48,896 nt of DNA from JAFGOY01 sp034430335 (GCA_034430335.1 DAOUES010000096.1:1-48896), one strand, 5' to 3'. Shown: positions 16,739 through 25,130, counted from the first letter of the stretch. Numbers and translations are program-made. Notes: generated by a model from the sequence alone, not told the origin.

Positions 16739-17017
16739 TCATTCGTCTTTTTCTGCCGGTTTTCTTGACGACAGCAGGATGGTCGTTGCCAGGGCGATCA
16801 CCGATCCGAGTGTCGCCGGGAGAAGGTTCGCCGGGCCAATCGCCAGTATTTTGATATCCATCACCACGCCAACGCCCTGCCCGATGGCGAATCCCACGCA
16901 CGAGGCGATGATATAGACCACCAACTGGCGTCCCGGTCCCCCGGTGATCAGGTGGGCCAGTGCGCCGTATAGAACGGCAAGTAAAAGGCTGAAAGTCGTT
17001 GATGGTATCGAAGACAC
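16739..17017 (-). CDS. Small integral membrane protein
   Basis: 92 residues with a GTG start; AGGAG is 6 nt upstream, which decides the start. Three hydrophobic helices (about 8-26, 32-52 and 62-82) are rich in Gly and Ala, with a polar C-terminus SSRKPAEKDE. No family is recognised. It begins 8 bp after the methyltransferase gene, so both are probably cotranscribed; whether they share a task is unknown. Confidence 0.65.
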   Translation of the reverse strand: MSSIPSTTFSLLLAVLYGALAHLITGGPGRQLVVYIIASCVGFAIGQGVGVVMDIKILAIGPANLLPATLGSVIALATTILLSSRKPAEKDE

Positions 17018-17025
17018 GGGTTCTC

Positions 17026-17688
17026 CTATGGATCGGGTTGCTTCGCTGCTATGAATAACAACACCTGGCTGCGGTCAAGGTTTTCGGTCACCATTCTCGA
17101 ATCGAACCCCGCCTTTTTGATCCGATCCTCGATGTCGCCGGGCCAGGGGCCTCTCTGCCCGGTGATGCGATACAACCATTCGAGCGCTTCGGCAGAGGGG
17201 CGCTTCGAGGTGAGTATACCATTGAACACGACGACCAGCCGTCCTTCCGGCGCGAGCACCCGGTGAACCTCGCGCAGCGTCGCCGGGTGGACGATGAATT
17301 CCGTCGGGAAGGTGCTGACCACCGTACCGACCGACTCCGGGGGCAGGGGGATCGATTTCGCGTCGGCCCGCACCAGCAGCGGATCATAGCCGGATTTCCT
17401 CAGCCGTCTCCGGGCAATCCGGCCCATATACGGCGAGCGGTCAAGGCCGATGGCCGTGTATCCCGCCTCGATCAGATCGCGGTGAAAGACGGCTGTCCCG
17501 TGTGCCAGTTCGAGAACGGGTTTACCCGGCGCAGCGTCGATATGTTTGAGTGCGGTCTTTTGCCAGTCGTGCCACTGGCCCAGCGACACGACCCGGCTGA
17601 CCAGATCATACGTCCAGGCCATCTCATTGTACAGCAGCCGGAACCCAAATCGGATCGATCCCCACCAGATGCGTGACAGTGCTTTCAT
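17026..17688 (-). CDS. Class I SAM-dependent methyltransferase
   Basis: 220 residues from the ATG at 17688. The Rossmann-type methyltransferase fold shows motif I VLELAHGTAVFHRDL, motif II AIGLDRSPYMGRIARRRL, an acidic motif LVRADAKSIPLPPESVGTVV and motif IV RVLAPEGRLVVVFNG. Motif I has AHGT where most have GxGxG, as seen in divergent Methyltransf_11 members. An N-terminal extension of about 45 residues (YNEMAWTYDLVSRVVSLGQW) resembles UbiE-like enzymes and may bind a lipid or quinone. The substrate is unknown. Confidence 0.82.
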   Translation of the reverse strand: MKALSRIWWGSIRFGFRLLYNEMAWTYDLVSRVVSLGQWHDWQKTALKHIDAAPGKPVLELAHGTAVFHRDLIEAGYTAIGLDRSPYMGRIARRRLRKSGYDPLLVRADAKSIPLPPESVGTVVSTFPTEFIVHPATLREVHRVLAPEGRLVVVFNGILTSKRPSAEALEWLYRITGQRGPWPGDIEDRIKKAGFDSRMVTENLDRSQVLLFIAAKQPDP

Positions 17689-17740
17689 CAATCAGTCCGT
17701 TTTAAATAGATCGTATCAAACAAAGCCAACCCTTGATCGC

Positions 17741-17903
17741 CCCCAAACTGCCCCCTGAAAGGGGGAAGTGCCGCGAAGCGGCAAAGGGGGCTGGGGAGAT
17801 GACCGACGTAGTCGGCCAGAGGGGGTGCTCCGCCACGCCCAGAATCAAGTGCTTCTTGATCGCCCCCAGGTTTGGGGGAGATGTCGCGTAGCGACAGAGG
17901 GGG
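17741..17903. repeat. Two tandem REP-like double hairpins, G-rich family
   Basis: Unit 1: GATCGCCCC, stem CCCCC-tgaaa-GGGGG (17751-17765), stem TGCCGCGAAGCGGCA (17769-17783), GGGGG, then a third stem GACCGACGTAGTCGGCC (17801-17817) and GGGGG. Unit 2: GATCGCCCCCAGGTTTGGGGG, stem TGTCGCGTAGCGACA (17883-17897 region), GAGGGGG. Both units begin TTGATCGCCCCCA. They fill the 231-bp spacer between the methyltransferase and the ChbG-like gene; no gene is visible there. Confidence 0.75.
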
Positions 17904-17922
17904 ACGACTCGTCACTAGAGTT

Positions 17923-18774
17923 CTACTTCAAATCCCCGAAATTGATCAACTGCACGAACGACGAATTGATCACTTCCCTTGCGCTGGGGTGAACCAGCGC
18001 GGCCAGTTCATCAGCCCGCCGGTCGTTATATGATGACACACTGCGCAGTTCGTCATCGACTTCCGCCGGGTGGCACATCAACTCGCTGATTCCTTCCTCC
18101 AGGTCGAGGATAATCAGCAGCAAATGGCCGAGCGTTGCGCTGTCTCCATAGAAACTGCCGGTGAAATGATCGGGTGCGGATACCCCTCCGCCGGTCAGGA
18201 TCGCATTTAACTCCTCGATAAGCTGCGGCATCTTTTCCTTGCCGTGAATCCTTGAATAGCTCCCCGCGAGATCGCCGTCAAGGATGTCTTTTCGTGCGGC
18301 AGAGTTGCGGTTCGGACAGTCCAGTTCCCGCGCTATCTCGACGAATAAGCTCGCCGTTTGCAGGCTTCTTGCGGCGATGTAGTGGTGATTGTCGAGGTGA
18401 TCCGGTGGATGGCCCATGATTGCCATGAACCGGTCGATCTGGGCTGTCAATTCTCGTTTCACCTGCCTGATATCGACCGATGCCAGCCTGTCGATCAGCG
18501 CGTCCGCGTCGAGGAATTCGCCGGTTGGTGTGACCAGGTCGGGAATTGCGTCGGGTGGGCTGACTGGCTTCCCGGCGGTGAGGTTCAGGTGAAGGCCAAT
18601 GCCGAGGTCGGGCGCTTCCTGCTGCGCCAGCCTGAGCGACTCTTCCGCGTACGGCATGTTGATCATCACACTGGTTGACGTGACGATCCCTTCCCGGTGC
18701 GCCTTGATGATCCCGCGTGAAACACCCGGTGTGAGTCCAAAATCATCGGCGTTGACGATCAGTCGGCGGAGCAT
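17923..18774 (-). CDS. ChbG/HpnK (YdjC) family carbohydrate deacetylase
   Basis: 283 residues; GAGAGGAGG precedes the ATG. The family motifs are present: VNADDFGLTPGVSRG (metal-binding Asp pair), GIGLHLNLTAGKP (His ligand), HLDNHHY and SELMCHPAEVDDEL near the end. These enzymes remove N-acetyl groups from sugars such as diacetylchitobiose or hopanoid-linked glucosamine. ChbG works in chitobiose use and HpnK in hopanoid lipids; no chb or hpn genes are near, so the substrate is undetermined. Length is normal for the family. Confidence 0.9.
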   Translation of the reverse strand: MLRRLIVNADDFGLTPGVSRGIIKAHREGIVTSTSVMINMPYAEESLRLAQQEAPDLGIGLHLNLTAGKPVSPPDAIPDLVTPTGEFLDADALIDRLASVDIRQVKRELTAQIDRFMAIMGHPPDHLDNHHYIAARSLQTASLFVEIARELDCPNRNSAARKDILDGDLAGSYSRIHGKEKMPQLIEELNAILTGGGVSAPDHFTGSFYGDSATLGHLLLIILDLEEGISELMCHPAEVDDELRSVSSYNDRRADELAALVHPSAREVINSSFVQLINFGDLK

Positions 18775-18836
18775 GAGCCTCCTCTCGATGGGATTCGGTT
18801 AGCGGCCAAAACTGTATTTCTGGATTGAGCAGACAA

Positions 18837-18880
18837 CAAAAAAGGGCAGGTCAGAACGCCAAAGGAGTCCGACCTGCCCG
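18837..18880 (-). terminator. Rho-independent terminator of the AAA+ ATPase gene
   Basis: On the minus strand a perfect 9-bp stem GGGCAGGTC (18879-18871) / GACCTGCCC (18852-18844) runs into six T residues (18843-18838). It lies just after the ATPase stop codon and before the ChbG-like gene on the same strand. Confidence 0.88.
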
Positions 18881-18891
18881 CAAACTCGATA

Positions 18892-20295
18892 CTACAGTTC
18901 GACGAAATACGCTTCGCAGGCGCGGTCGAGTAAATCCTTTGTCATTTTGAACGGTACTTCGAGATAACCGGCAATGTCCTTCATCTGGTCGATTAAGTCG
19001 CGGGGCTGGCTGCCGCGCAGCGGCCTATCGAGTTTGATATACCATTCCTGCAGGAGGTAAGCCAACATCTGGTCATCGTAAGGCAGCCCCCTGTTATTGG
19101 CCATTAGCTTGAAGATTTCCCGGTATTCTTCGAAAGTCGGGTCGACGATCTCGATCTTGTGACGGATGCGGCGTAGGAACGCTTCGTCCACCAGGTCGCT
19201 GGGGTCGAGGTTGGTTGAGAATACGATCAGCACGTCGAACGGCACTTCGATTTTTCGTCCGTTGGCCAATGTCAGGAAGTCAGCCCGCTTTTCGAGTGGA
19301 ACGATCCAGCGGTTCAGCAGGTCACGCGGACGTACCTGCTGGCGGCCAAAGTCGTCGATCAGCAGCATCCCGCCGTTTGATTTAGCCTGGAACGGGGCTT
19401 CGTAGTATTTGTTGATCGGATCGTAGACGAGGTCGAGTGTCTCGAGCGTCAGTTCGCCGCCGACCATGATCATCGGGCGCTTGATTTTGATCCAGCGCGG
19501 GTCGGGGCGCTGCGCCCCTGAGCCGGTTCCGGTGTAGGCCTCTTCCTCGACCGCCTCGTGGTTGACGCTGTCGTACATTCGGACGATCTGCCCATCCACG
19601 TCGATAGCATAGGGGATATACATCGTTGCGCCCAGAACCACCCGCCCAACCGATTCGCTGATGGTCGTTTTACCGTTGCCGGGAGGCCCATACAGGAAGA
19701 TCGACCGGCCAGAGTTGACCGCCGGGCCGACCTTTTCCATCACGTGCTGGCTGACGATCAGGTGCGAGAGCGCGTTGCCCATGATTTCTTTGGTGACGAC
19801 GACCCGTTTGTGCTGCTCAAGCACCGACTTGCAGTACACTTCGAGCGATACCGGGGCGGCACCGGCGTACTGGGATCGTTCGAGCGCCTCGCGTGCTTTG
19901 GCGATCCCCGCGCCGGTGATCATGAACTGGTATGCGCCTTCGCCAAAGCCGCCGCTGCCTCTGACTTCCACAAAGCGTTCTCGCTTGAGGAATTCCATCA
20001 CCTCGTCGATCACGCCGGTGAAGGGCAGGGCGACCGATTCGGCGACTCCATACCCTGACTTAAGTCCGCTGAAATACAGGACTTTAAGCACCAGTTCCGA
20101 TAAATAGAAAATATTCAACCCGGTATCGTCGATGCTCTTGACCGGGGGCGGCATCCAGTGTTCCCCGGTGCCAATTCCGTAGCGATCTTCTTGCTCGTGT
20201 GCAACTTGCTGTGCAAGCTGCTCCTGGGTGGTTTTTCGCTGCGCGGCCTGCTGCTGTGCGATTTGTGCCGCCGATGGCTTGATATTGCTGCTCAT
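18892..20295 (-). CDS. AAA+ ATPase with N-terminal winged-helix-like region
   Basis: 467 residues. A Gln-rich N-terminus (1-35) is followed by a helical or winged-helix-like region (50-150, LSELVLKVLYFSGLKSGYGV and GAYQFMITGAGIAKAREALE) and an AAA+ core. Walker A is FLYGPPGNGKTT (about 198-206), Walker B GGMLLIDDFGRQQ, sensor 1 VFSTNLDPSDL and an arginine finger region DEAFLRRIRHK. The last 90 residues form the lid. A 40-residue insert between Walker A and B reads VDGQIVRMYDSVNHEAVEEE. Similar proteins occur in Chloroflexota, Actinobacteria and Myxobacteria beside pilus or secretion genes, but none are here. It is monocistronic with its own promoter and terminator. ReadyREC or MoxR-type remodelling is the likely mode. 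Confidence 0.82.
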   Translation of the reverse strand: MSSNIKPSAAQIAQQQAAQRKTTQEQLAQQVAHEQEDRYGIGTGEHWMPPPVKSIDDTGLNIFYLSELVLKVLYFSGLKSGYGVAESVALPFTGVIDEVMEFLKRERFVEVRGSGGFGEGAYQFMITGAGIAKAREALERSQYAGAAPVSLEVYCKSVLEQHKRVVVTKEIMGNALSHLIVSQHVMEKVGPAVNSGRSIFLYGPPGNGKTTISESVGRVVLGATMYIPYAIDVDGQIVRMYDSVNHEAVEEEAYTGTGSGAQRPDPRWIKIKRPMIMVGGELTLETLDLVYDPINKYYEAPFQAKSNGGMLLIDDFGRQQVRPRDLLNRWIVPLEKRADFLTLANGRKIEVPFDVLIVFSTNLDPSDLVDEAFLRRIRHKIEIVDPTFEEYREIFKLMANNRGLPYDDQMLAYLLQEWYIKLDRPLRGSQPRDLIDQMKDIAGYLEVPFKMTKDLLDRACEAYFVEL

Positions 20296-20415
20296 TGATC
20301 ACTTCCCTTGTCGTTATAGGGTTGATGGTTCTTTCTTGCGATAAAATCAGTGTTTGTAACGAATACAACCAACCGAAATTGTCTGCCGCCGATGATGCAG
20401 GTCGTTTCTGATGCG

Positions 20416-20445
20416 ATTATATCATTGCCTAAAGTGGCGATACAA
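20416..20445 (-). promoter_or_regulatory. Promoter of the AAA+ ATPase gene
   Basis: TTGTAT (20445-20440), 18 bp, TATAAT (20421-20416) on the minus strand; leader about 115 nt. The 368-bp spacer 20296-20663 holds no gene. On the plus strand only a weak extended -10 (TGGTATAAA, 20574-20582) for the MBL gene was seen. Confidence 0.6.
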
Positions 20446-20663
20446 GCTTGAGACAGCCGGTTCAACTGTTTGTAAGGTTAAAGAAATCTAATAGTCGAGC
20501 CAACTGACAGTAGGGATTCCGTAGGGTTCGCTCTACGCACATGCGATAGAATGATAGTGTGATAAGCGGATACTGGTATAAAGTGTGGGCTGGTGCCCTC
20601 ATTTTTATGTATACGTTTTGATACGTTCGGGGTGAGCGGGGGAATTCCTCGCAGGAGACAGGT

Positions 20664-21323
20664 ATGATAGACCGCATTCACTGGCTGGGGCACGCCAGCT
20701 TCAGAATTAACGGGCCGCCGCATTCGGATGGGCCTGTGATTTATATCGACCCCTGGCGTTTACCCCCGCGTTCTCCTAAAGCGGATATCATCCTGGTCAG
20801 CCATGACCACCACGATCATTGTTCCCCTGAGGATATCGAGCAAATCACAAAAAAACGGACGGTGATCATCGCCAGCCCCCGCGCTGCCGACGTGATCGGC
20901 GGTGATGTTCACATCATGCGTCCCTGGCAGGTCGCCGCGAAGCTGCCGAAAGGCGTCTCGATCCGCACCGTTCCGGCCTATACCCTTGACCACGCCTATC
21001 ACGATCCGGCTTATGAGGGCCTGGGGTTTATCGTTTCGTGGCAGCGAAAGGATATCTATTTCGCGGGCGATACCGATCTGATCCCCGAAATGGCCCACAT
21101 TTGCTGCGATATTGCGCTGCTGCCGGTGGGCGGCGCTTACACGATGGGCGACGAAGATGCGGTTGAAGCGGTAAAACTGCTCAGGCCGAGCATCGCCGTC
21201 CCGATGCACTTTGGCCGCGAGATTCCGGGCAGCCGCGACAACGGGCGTCGATTTGTCCAGATGGTCAATGGTGGGACGCGGGCGGTCGAACTGCCAATCG
21301 AGAACGAGAAAATATTCGTCTGA
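20664..21323 (+). CDS. MBL-fold metallo-hydrolase, UPF0173-like
   Basis: 219 residues; AGGAGA precedes the ATG. Metallo-beta-lactamase motifs: IHWLGHASF at the start, LVSHDHHDHCSP (the HxHxDH dinuclear site), FAGDTDLIPE (bridging Asp) and AVPMHFGRE for the last His. This matches the small YtkL/UlaG-like hydrolases of the UPF0173 group, cytosolic and of uncertain substrate. It stands alone between its own promoter region and a shared terminator. Confidence 0.87.
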   Translation: MIDRIHWLGHASFRINGPPHSDGPVIYIDPWRLPPRSPKADIILVSHDHHDHCSPEDIEQITKKRTVIIASPRAADVIGGDVHIMRPWQVAAKLPKGVSIRTVPAYTLDHAYHDPAYEGLGFIVSWQRKDIYFAGDTDLIPEMAHICCDIALLPVGGAYTMGDEDAVEAVKLLRPSIAVPMHFGREIPGSRDNGRRFVQMVNGGTRAVELPIENEKIFV

Positions 21324-21343
21324 TTTATGTGATGGCGAGAATC

Positions 21344-21379
21344 AAAAAAGCCGGGATGCAGTTGAACATCCCGGCTTTT
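21344..21379. terminator. Bidirectional terminator between MBL gene and clpX
   Basis: Stem AAAAGCCGGGATG with CATCCCGGCTTTT, 8-nt loop, A run on the left and T run on the right, so it can stop transcripts of both convergent genes. Confidence 0.9.
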
Positions 21380-21394
21380 AGTTTATAGTGTTGC

Positions 21395-22678
21395 TCAGGC
21401 CACTTTCTCTTCGTCAGACCAGTGGAGCGGTTTCTCGTTTTCCGAGAGGATCAGCGGGCGGCTTTCCCCGTTGATCGCCTCTCTATTGACCACCACTGTC
21501 TTGATCTCTTCCCGTGACGGGATTTCGAACATCACGTCTAGCAGGCTCTGTTCGATGATCGAGCGCAGCCCGCGCGCGCCTGTTTCGCGTGCCATTGCCA
21601 GTTTTGCGGCTTCTTGCAGGGCATCGTCGGTGAATATCAGTTCGACGTTGTCCAGGCCAAACATTGCCTTGTACTGGCGAACCAGCGCGTTTTTGGGCTG
21701 GATCAGCACCTTGACCATCGAGTCCTGGTCGAGCGGGTCGACCGCCACCGAAACCGGCAGACGCCCGACCAGTTCGGGGATCATGCCGAAATCGATCAGG
21801 TCTTCTGGTGAGACTCTATGGAGGAGTTCGGCGGCAGAATAGTCCTGCCGGTCTGACGTGCCATAGAACCCCATCGATCCTTTCGATCCAACTCGCTTCC
21901 CGATGATCTCGTCCAGGCCAAAGAACGTCCCACCGCAGATAAAGAGGATATTCGTCGTATCGAGCTGGATGAACTCCTGGTGCGGGTGTTTTCTGCCACC
22001 CTGCGGCGGTACGTTGGCAACTGTCCCCTCGATGATTTTTAGCAGTGCCTGCTGCACGCCTTCACCGCTGACATCGCGGGTCAGTGATGGGTTGTCGCCG
22101 CTTTTACGCGCGGTCTTGTCGATCTCGTCGATGTAGATGATCCCGTGCTGCGCCCGCTTGATGTCGAAATCGGCGGCCTGTATCAGCCGGAGCAGGATAT
22201 TTTCGACATCCTCTCCGACATAGCCAGCCTCGGTCAGCGCCGTCGCGTCGGTGATGCAGAACGGCACATCCAGAATGCGCGCGAGTGTCTGGGCCAGCAG
22301 TGTCTTGCCGACCCCCGTCGGCCCGACGATGAGGATGTTGCTTTTGTCAAGTTCCACGTCATCCAGATAGCCGCCGGCCCGGACTCGTTTGTAGTGATTG
22401 TATACGGCAACTGAAAGAACCCGTTTCGCGCGGTCCTGCCCGATCACGTATTCGTTCAGGTGCTCGAATATCTTGTGTGGCGAAGGGAGCGGCTTGTTTG
22501 CCCCCCTGTCATCGGTGAACTGCGTGGTCATTTCCTCTTGTTCGAGGATTTCACGGCATAGATCGACGCACTCGTCACAGATAAACACGCCTTCTGGCCC
22601 GGAGATCAACCGTCGGACTTCGCCCTGTGGGCGGCGGCAGAATGAACAGTATTGTGGACCTGCTTGACCGGTATGCAT
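21395..22678 (-). CDS. clpX: ClpX, ATP-dependent unfoldase subunit
   Basis: 427 residues. The N-terminal C4 zinc-binding domain has C11, C14, C34 and C37 (CSFCRRPQ and FICDECVDLC). The AAA+ core has Walker A GPTGVGKT (119-126), Walker B IIYIDEIDK (180-188), the pore loop GYVGED, the ClpP-docking loop written SMGF instead of the common IGF, and sensor 2 GARGLRSIIEQ. ClpX hexamers unfold tagged proteins and feed them to ClpP. The gene is 8 bp after clpP and is the last of the tig-clpP-clpX operon, followed by a terminator. Confidence 0.98.
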   Translation of the reverse strand: MHTGQAGPQYCSFCRRPQGEVRRLISGPEGVFICDECVDLCREILEQEEMTTQFTDDRGANKPLPSPHKIFEHLNEYVIGQDRAKRVLSVAVYNHYKRVRAGGYLDDVELDKSNILIVGPTGVGKTLLAQTLARILDVPFCITDATALTEAGYVGEDVENILLRLIQAADFDIKRAQHGIIYIDEIDKTARKSGDNPSLTRDVSGEGVQQALLKIIEGTVANVPPQGGRKHPHQEFIQLDTTNILFICGGTFFGLDEIIGKRVGSKGSMGFYGTSDRQDYSAAELLHRVSPEDLIDFGMIPELVGRLPVSVAVDPLDQDSMVKVLIQPKNALVRQYKAMFGLDNVELIFTDDALQEAAKLAMARETGARGLRSIIEQSLLDVMFEIPSREEIKTVVVNREAINGESRPLILSENEKPLHWSDEEKVA

Positions 22679-22686
22679 AGGCTGCC

Positions 22687-23301
22687 CTAGCTTTCTGCTT
22701 TCTCAGGTGGTGCCAATACGCCATCGATCAGGCCGTATTCTACAGCCCGTTCAGCCGTCAGAAAGATATCACGATCAGTATCCTCAGCGATTTTTTCCAC
22801 ACTCTGGCCGGTATGAGCAGAGAGGATATGGTTCAATCGTTCTCTCAGGCGCAGGATTTCTTTCGCCTGGATTTCGATATCGGTTGCCTGCCCCTGCACC
22901 CCACCAAGCGGCTGATGCAGGTGGATGGTGGCGTTTGGAAGGGCATAGCGGCGTCCCGGTGCACCGGCGGTGAGCAGAACGGTGCCGAAACTGGCGGTGA
23001 ATCCAACGGCGACTGTGCTGATTGGGGCGCTGATCTGCTGCATCGTGTCATATATTCCCAGCCCGGCATAAATTTGCCCTCCGGGTGAATTGACGAACAT
23101 CTGGATTTCTCTATCGGGGTCTTCCCGGTCCAGGAAAAGCAGTTGGGCTACGACGATATTCGAAATCTGGTCTGTGATCGGGGTGCCGACAAATACAATA
23201 CGTTCCTTCAACAGCAGCGAGTAGATGTCATAGGCTCGTTCACCACGGCCAGTTGTTTCGACCACCATGGGTACAAGATTGTTCGGAATAGATAGGGTCA
23301 T
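22687..23301 (-). CDS. clpP: ClpP, serine protease subunit
   Basis: 204 residues from the ATG at 23301; AGGAG (23317-23313) overlaps an upstream in-frame GTG and so favours the ATG. The catalytic triad is S104 (GFTASFGTVLL), H129 (IHLHQPLGG) and D178 (TDRDIFLTA). Most ClpP proteins have SMG after the catalytic Ser region; here it is SFG, a variant. The tetradecamer degrades substrates delivered by ClpX. It is the middle gene of the tig-clpP-clpX operon, 37 bp after tig. Confidence 0.97.
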   Translation of the reverse strand: MTLSIPNNLVPMVVETTGRGERAYDIYSLLLKERIVFVGTPITDQISNIVVAQLLFLDREDPDREIQMFVNSPGGQIYAGLGIYDTMQQISAPISTVAVGFTASFGTVLLTAGAPGRRYALPNATIHLHQPLGGVQGQATDIEIQAKEILRLRERLNHILSAHTGQSVEKIAEDTDRDIFLTAERAVEYGLIDGVLAPPEKAES

Positions 23302-23338
23302 ATCCTGACGCACTCCTTTCGCAAGTGTCCGTCCTTGA

Positions 23339-24865
23339 CTATATCTCAGACTGGTCGGGATTGTCTGTTAGACTCTCGTCAGTATTTTCGTCGCCTTCGC
23401 TTTCGACGCTTTCTGGCTCCGGGGCTTCTTCGGCTTCGGCTGCCGGTTCTTCGACTGCCTCCGGCGTTTCTACCGGCGTTTCTTCTTCTGCCGGCGTTTC
23501 TTCGGGTTCTTCAGCGCCGATCTCAGGGGCCTCCCCCCTGGCAATCAGCACCAGCCGGTCGATGGCCTTGTCGACGATCAGCCGGTTGGAGATGTCACGT
23601 TTTGATTCGGGCGAAGAGAGAATCTGCTGTGCAACCGCTGCCTGGGCACCAAACGTCAGGCTCGCGTTTTTGATCTCCTCGCTGATGTCACTGTCGCTGA
23701 TCGAAAGTTTTTCGGCTTCGACGAGTTTGCCGAGGATGAGCATCTGCTTGACCTGCTGCTCGGCCCGCTCTTCCAGGTCTTCACGCATCTGGTCTTTGTC
23801 GATATTCCGGATACGCAGATACTCTTCGAGATTCAATCCCTGCTGCCGCAGTTCCTGATCGTAGCGTTCCATCATGTGAGCGATCTGGTCTTCGACCATG
23901 ACCGGGGGGTGCTTGATCTCCACCACCGATTCGATGAGATGTTCAAATATCGCAGCTACATAACGGTCGCGGGTAACCTCTTCCGCGTGTTTTTCAAGCT
24001 GGGAACGCACATCCGCGCGCATCGCTGCCAGGTCTTCATATTCTTCGTCGATGTCTTTGGCGAACTCGTCGTCCGGTTCTGGTAGATTCTGCACGTAGAC
24101 CGTATCGCAGGTCACCTCGAAGTGAACCGTCTTGCCCCGGAGCGCCTCCGGCATTTCCTCGTCGTCTTCTTCGAAGCTCATATCGAAGCTGCGCGACTCA
24201 CCCGCTTCCATCCCCACCACCTTCTCCGGGAAACCGGGAACGGGGTAGGTTGCCTCTTCATCGACCTTTACCCTGACGCTTTTTCGATTCACCCACGTCG
24301 ATGGCATTTCTTCGTCGTTTTCGTCGTCGTCTTCCTGCTCTGCGTCTCGAACCAGCGTCCCGACGATGTCCATCATGACGATGTCTCCCATCTGGGTCGC
24401 CCGTTCAACCGGATCGAGTGTGGCGGCCTGCTCGCGCCAGCCTTCAATCGTTTTCTCGACCATTTCGTCGGTGACTTCTTCGGCTTCGAACGGAAGCCGA
24501 ACTTCGCGATAGCCGTTCAGTTCTACTTCGGGGATGAGTGGGATGGTAAAAGTCAGCACGACCGGGTCGCGTGTGATATCGTCGAGCGAGCCGGGTGCAT
24601 AGGGTTCGATCTCGCTTTCTTTCAGCGCCTCGACATACACCGTCTGACCAAGCGATTCGAGGGCTTCGTCGAAGATCATTTCTTCGCCGTAATGCTGTGC
24701 GATGACCCGGTAGGGAGCTTTGCCCTTTCGGAAGCCGGGGATATTGACGTGCTTGCTGATCCGGCGCGCGGCGGCATTCATTTCCTGCTGAACGAGTTCT
24801 GGTTCAACTTCTACGACCAGTTTCACCTGGTGATTTTCAAGGATTTCGGTTTCGACTTTTGACAC
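23339..24865 (-). CDS. tig: Trigger factor with long acidic tail
   Basis: 508 residues from GTG 24865, preceded by AAGGA; the open frame further upstream runs through a tRNA gene and is not coding. The ribosome-binding domain (1-115) has the signature NIPGFRKGKAPYRV. The FKBP-like domain (about 155-250) has an acidic insert AEQEDDDENDEE. The helical chaperone arms extend to about 440. A tail of about 70 residues is almost only Glu, Pro, Ala, Val and Thr (from PEIGAEEPEE to NPDQSEI). Normal length is about 430-450, so the tail is an extension. It chaperones nascent chains at the ribosome and heads the tig-clpP-clpX operon. Confidence 0.96.
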   Translation of the reverse strand: MSKVETEILENHQVKLVVEVEPELVQQEMNAAARRISKHVNIPGFRKGKAPYRVIAQHYGEEMIFDEALESLGQTVYVEALKESEIEPYAPGSLDDITRDPVVLTFTIPLIPEVELNGYREVRLPFEAEEVTDEMVEKTIEGWREQAATLDPVERATQMGDIVMMDIVGTLVRDAEQEDDDENDEEMPSTWVNRKSVRVKVDEEATYPVPGFPEKVVGMEAGESRSFDMSFEEDDEEMPEALRGKTVHFEVTCDTVYVQNLPEPDDEFAKDIDEEYEDLAAMRADVRSQLEKHAEEVTRDRYVAAIFEHLIESVVEIKHPPVMVEDQIAHMMERYDQELRQQGLNLEEYLRIRNIDKDQMREDLEERAEQQVKQMLILGKLVEAEKLSISDSDISEEIKNASLTFGAQAAVAQQILSSPESKRDISNRLIVDKAIDRLVLIARGEAPEIGAEEPEETPAEEETPVETPEAVEEPAAEAEEAPEPESVESEGDENTDESLTDNPDQSEI

Positions 24866-24896
24866 AGTTATTTCCTTCAATGGTTGCAATTTTTCG

Positions 24897-24902
24897 ATTA
24901 TA
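24897..24902 (-). promoter_or_regulatory. -10 element of the tig-clpP-clpX operon
   Basis: TATAAT on the minus strand, about 32 nt upstream of the tig start. The -35 region 17 bp upstream (TGGCAC) is poor, so an activator or alternative sigma factor is possible. Confidence 0.5.
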
Positions 24903-24970
24903 TCATGGGCAGATTTGCGGTGCCATCGACCCGATCGCCTGCAAATCGGTGTCCCGACTCTGCACAAAGA

Positions 24971-24996
24971 ACGAGGCTCTAGCTGTAGAGCCTCGT
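24971..24996 (-). terminator. Terminator behind tRNA-Leu
   Basis: An 11-bp perfect stem ACGAGGCTCTA / TAGAGCCTCGT with loop of four, followed on the minus strand by TTCTTTG. It separates the tRNA from the tig operon. Confidence 0.85.
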
Positions 24997-25007
24997 GGTC
25001 ACCGGTA

Positions 25008-25089
25008 TGGGGAAGGCGGGACTCGAACCCGCACGCCTTGCGGCACATGATCCTAAGTCATGCTCGTCTGCCAGTTCCGACACTCCCCC
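25008..25089 (-). tRNA. tRNA-Leu (anticodon UAG)
   Basis: 82 nt. Acceptor GGGGGAG (25089-25083) pairs with CTTCCCC; discriminator A at 25008. The anticodon stem CATGA/TCATG holds loop CTTAGGA with anticodon TAG. A long variable arm (TGCCGCAAGGC-like) marks it as class II, and the T arm GCGGGTTCGAGTCCCGC is perfect. No CCA is encoded. Confidence 0.95.
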
Positions 25090-25100
25090 AGGGCGTCGAT

Positions 25101-25130
25101 AGTATAGCCCACCTGGAATGGCAGATGCAA
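25101..25130 (-). promoter_or_regulatory. Promoter of tRNA-Leu
   Basis: TTGCAT (25130-25125), 18 bp, TATACT (25106-25101) on the minus strand, about 12 bp before the mature tRNA 5' end. Confidence 0.6.

Noticed and set aside
24866..25048. 61-codon N-terminal extension of trigger factor
   Set aside because: It would be translated from the terminator and the tRNA-Leu gene; GTG 24865 with AAGGA is the sensible start.
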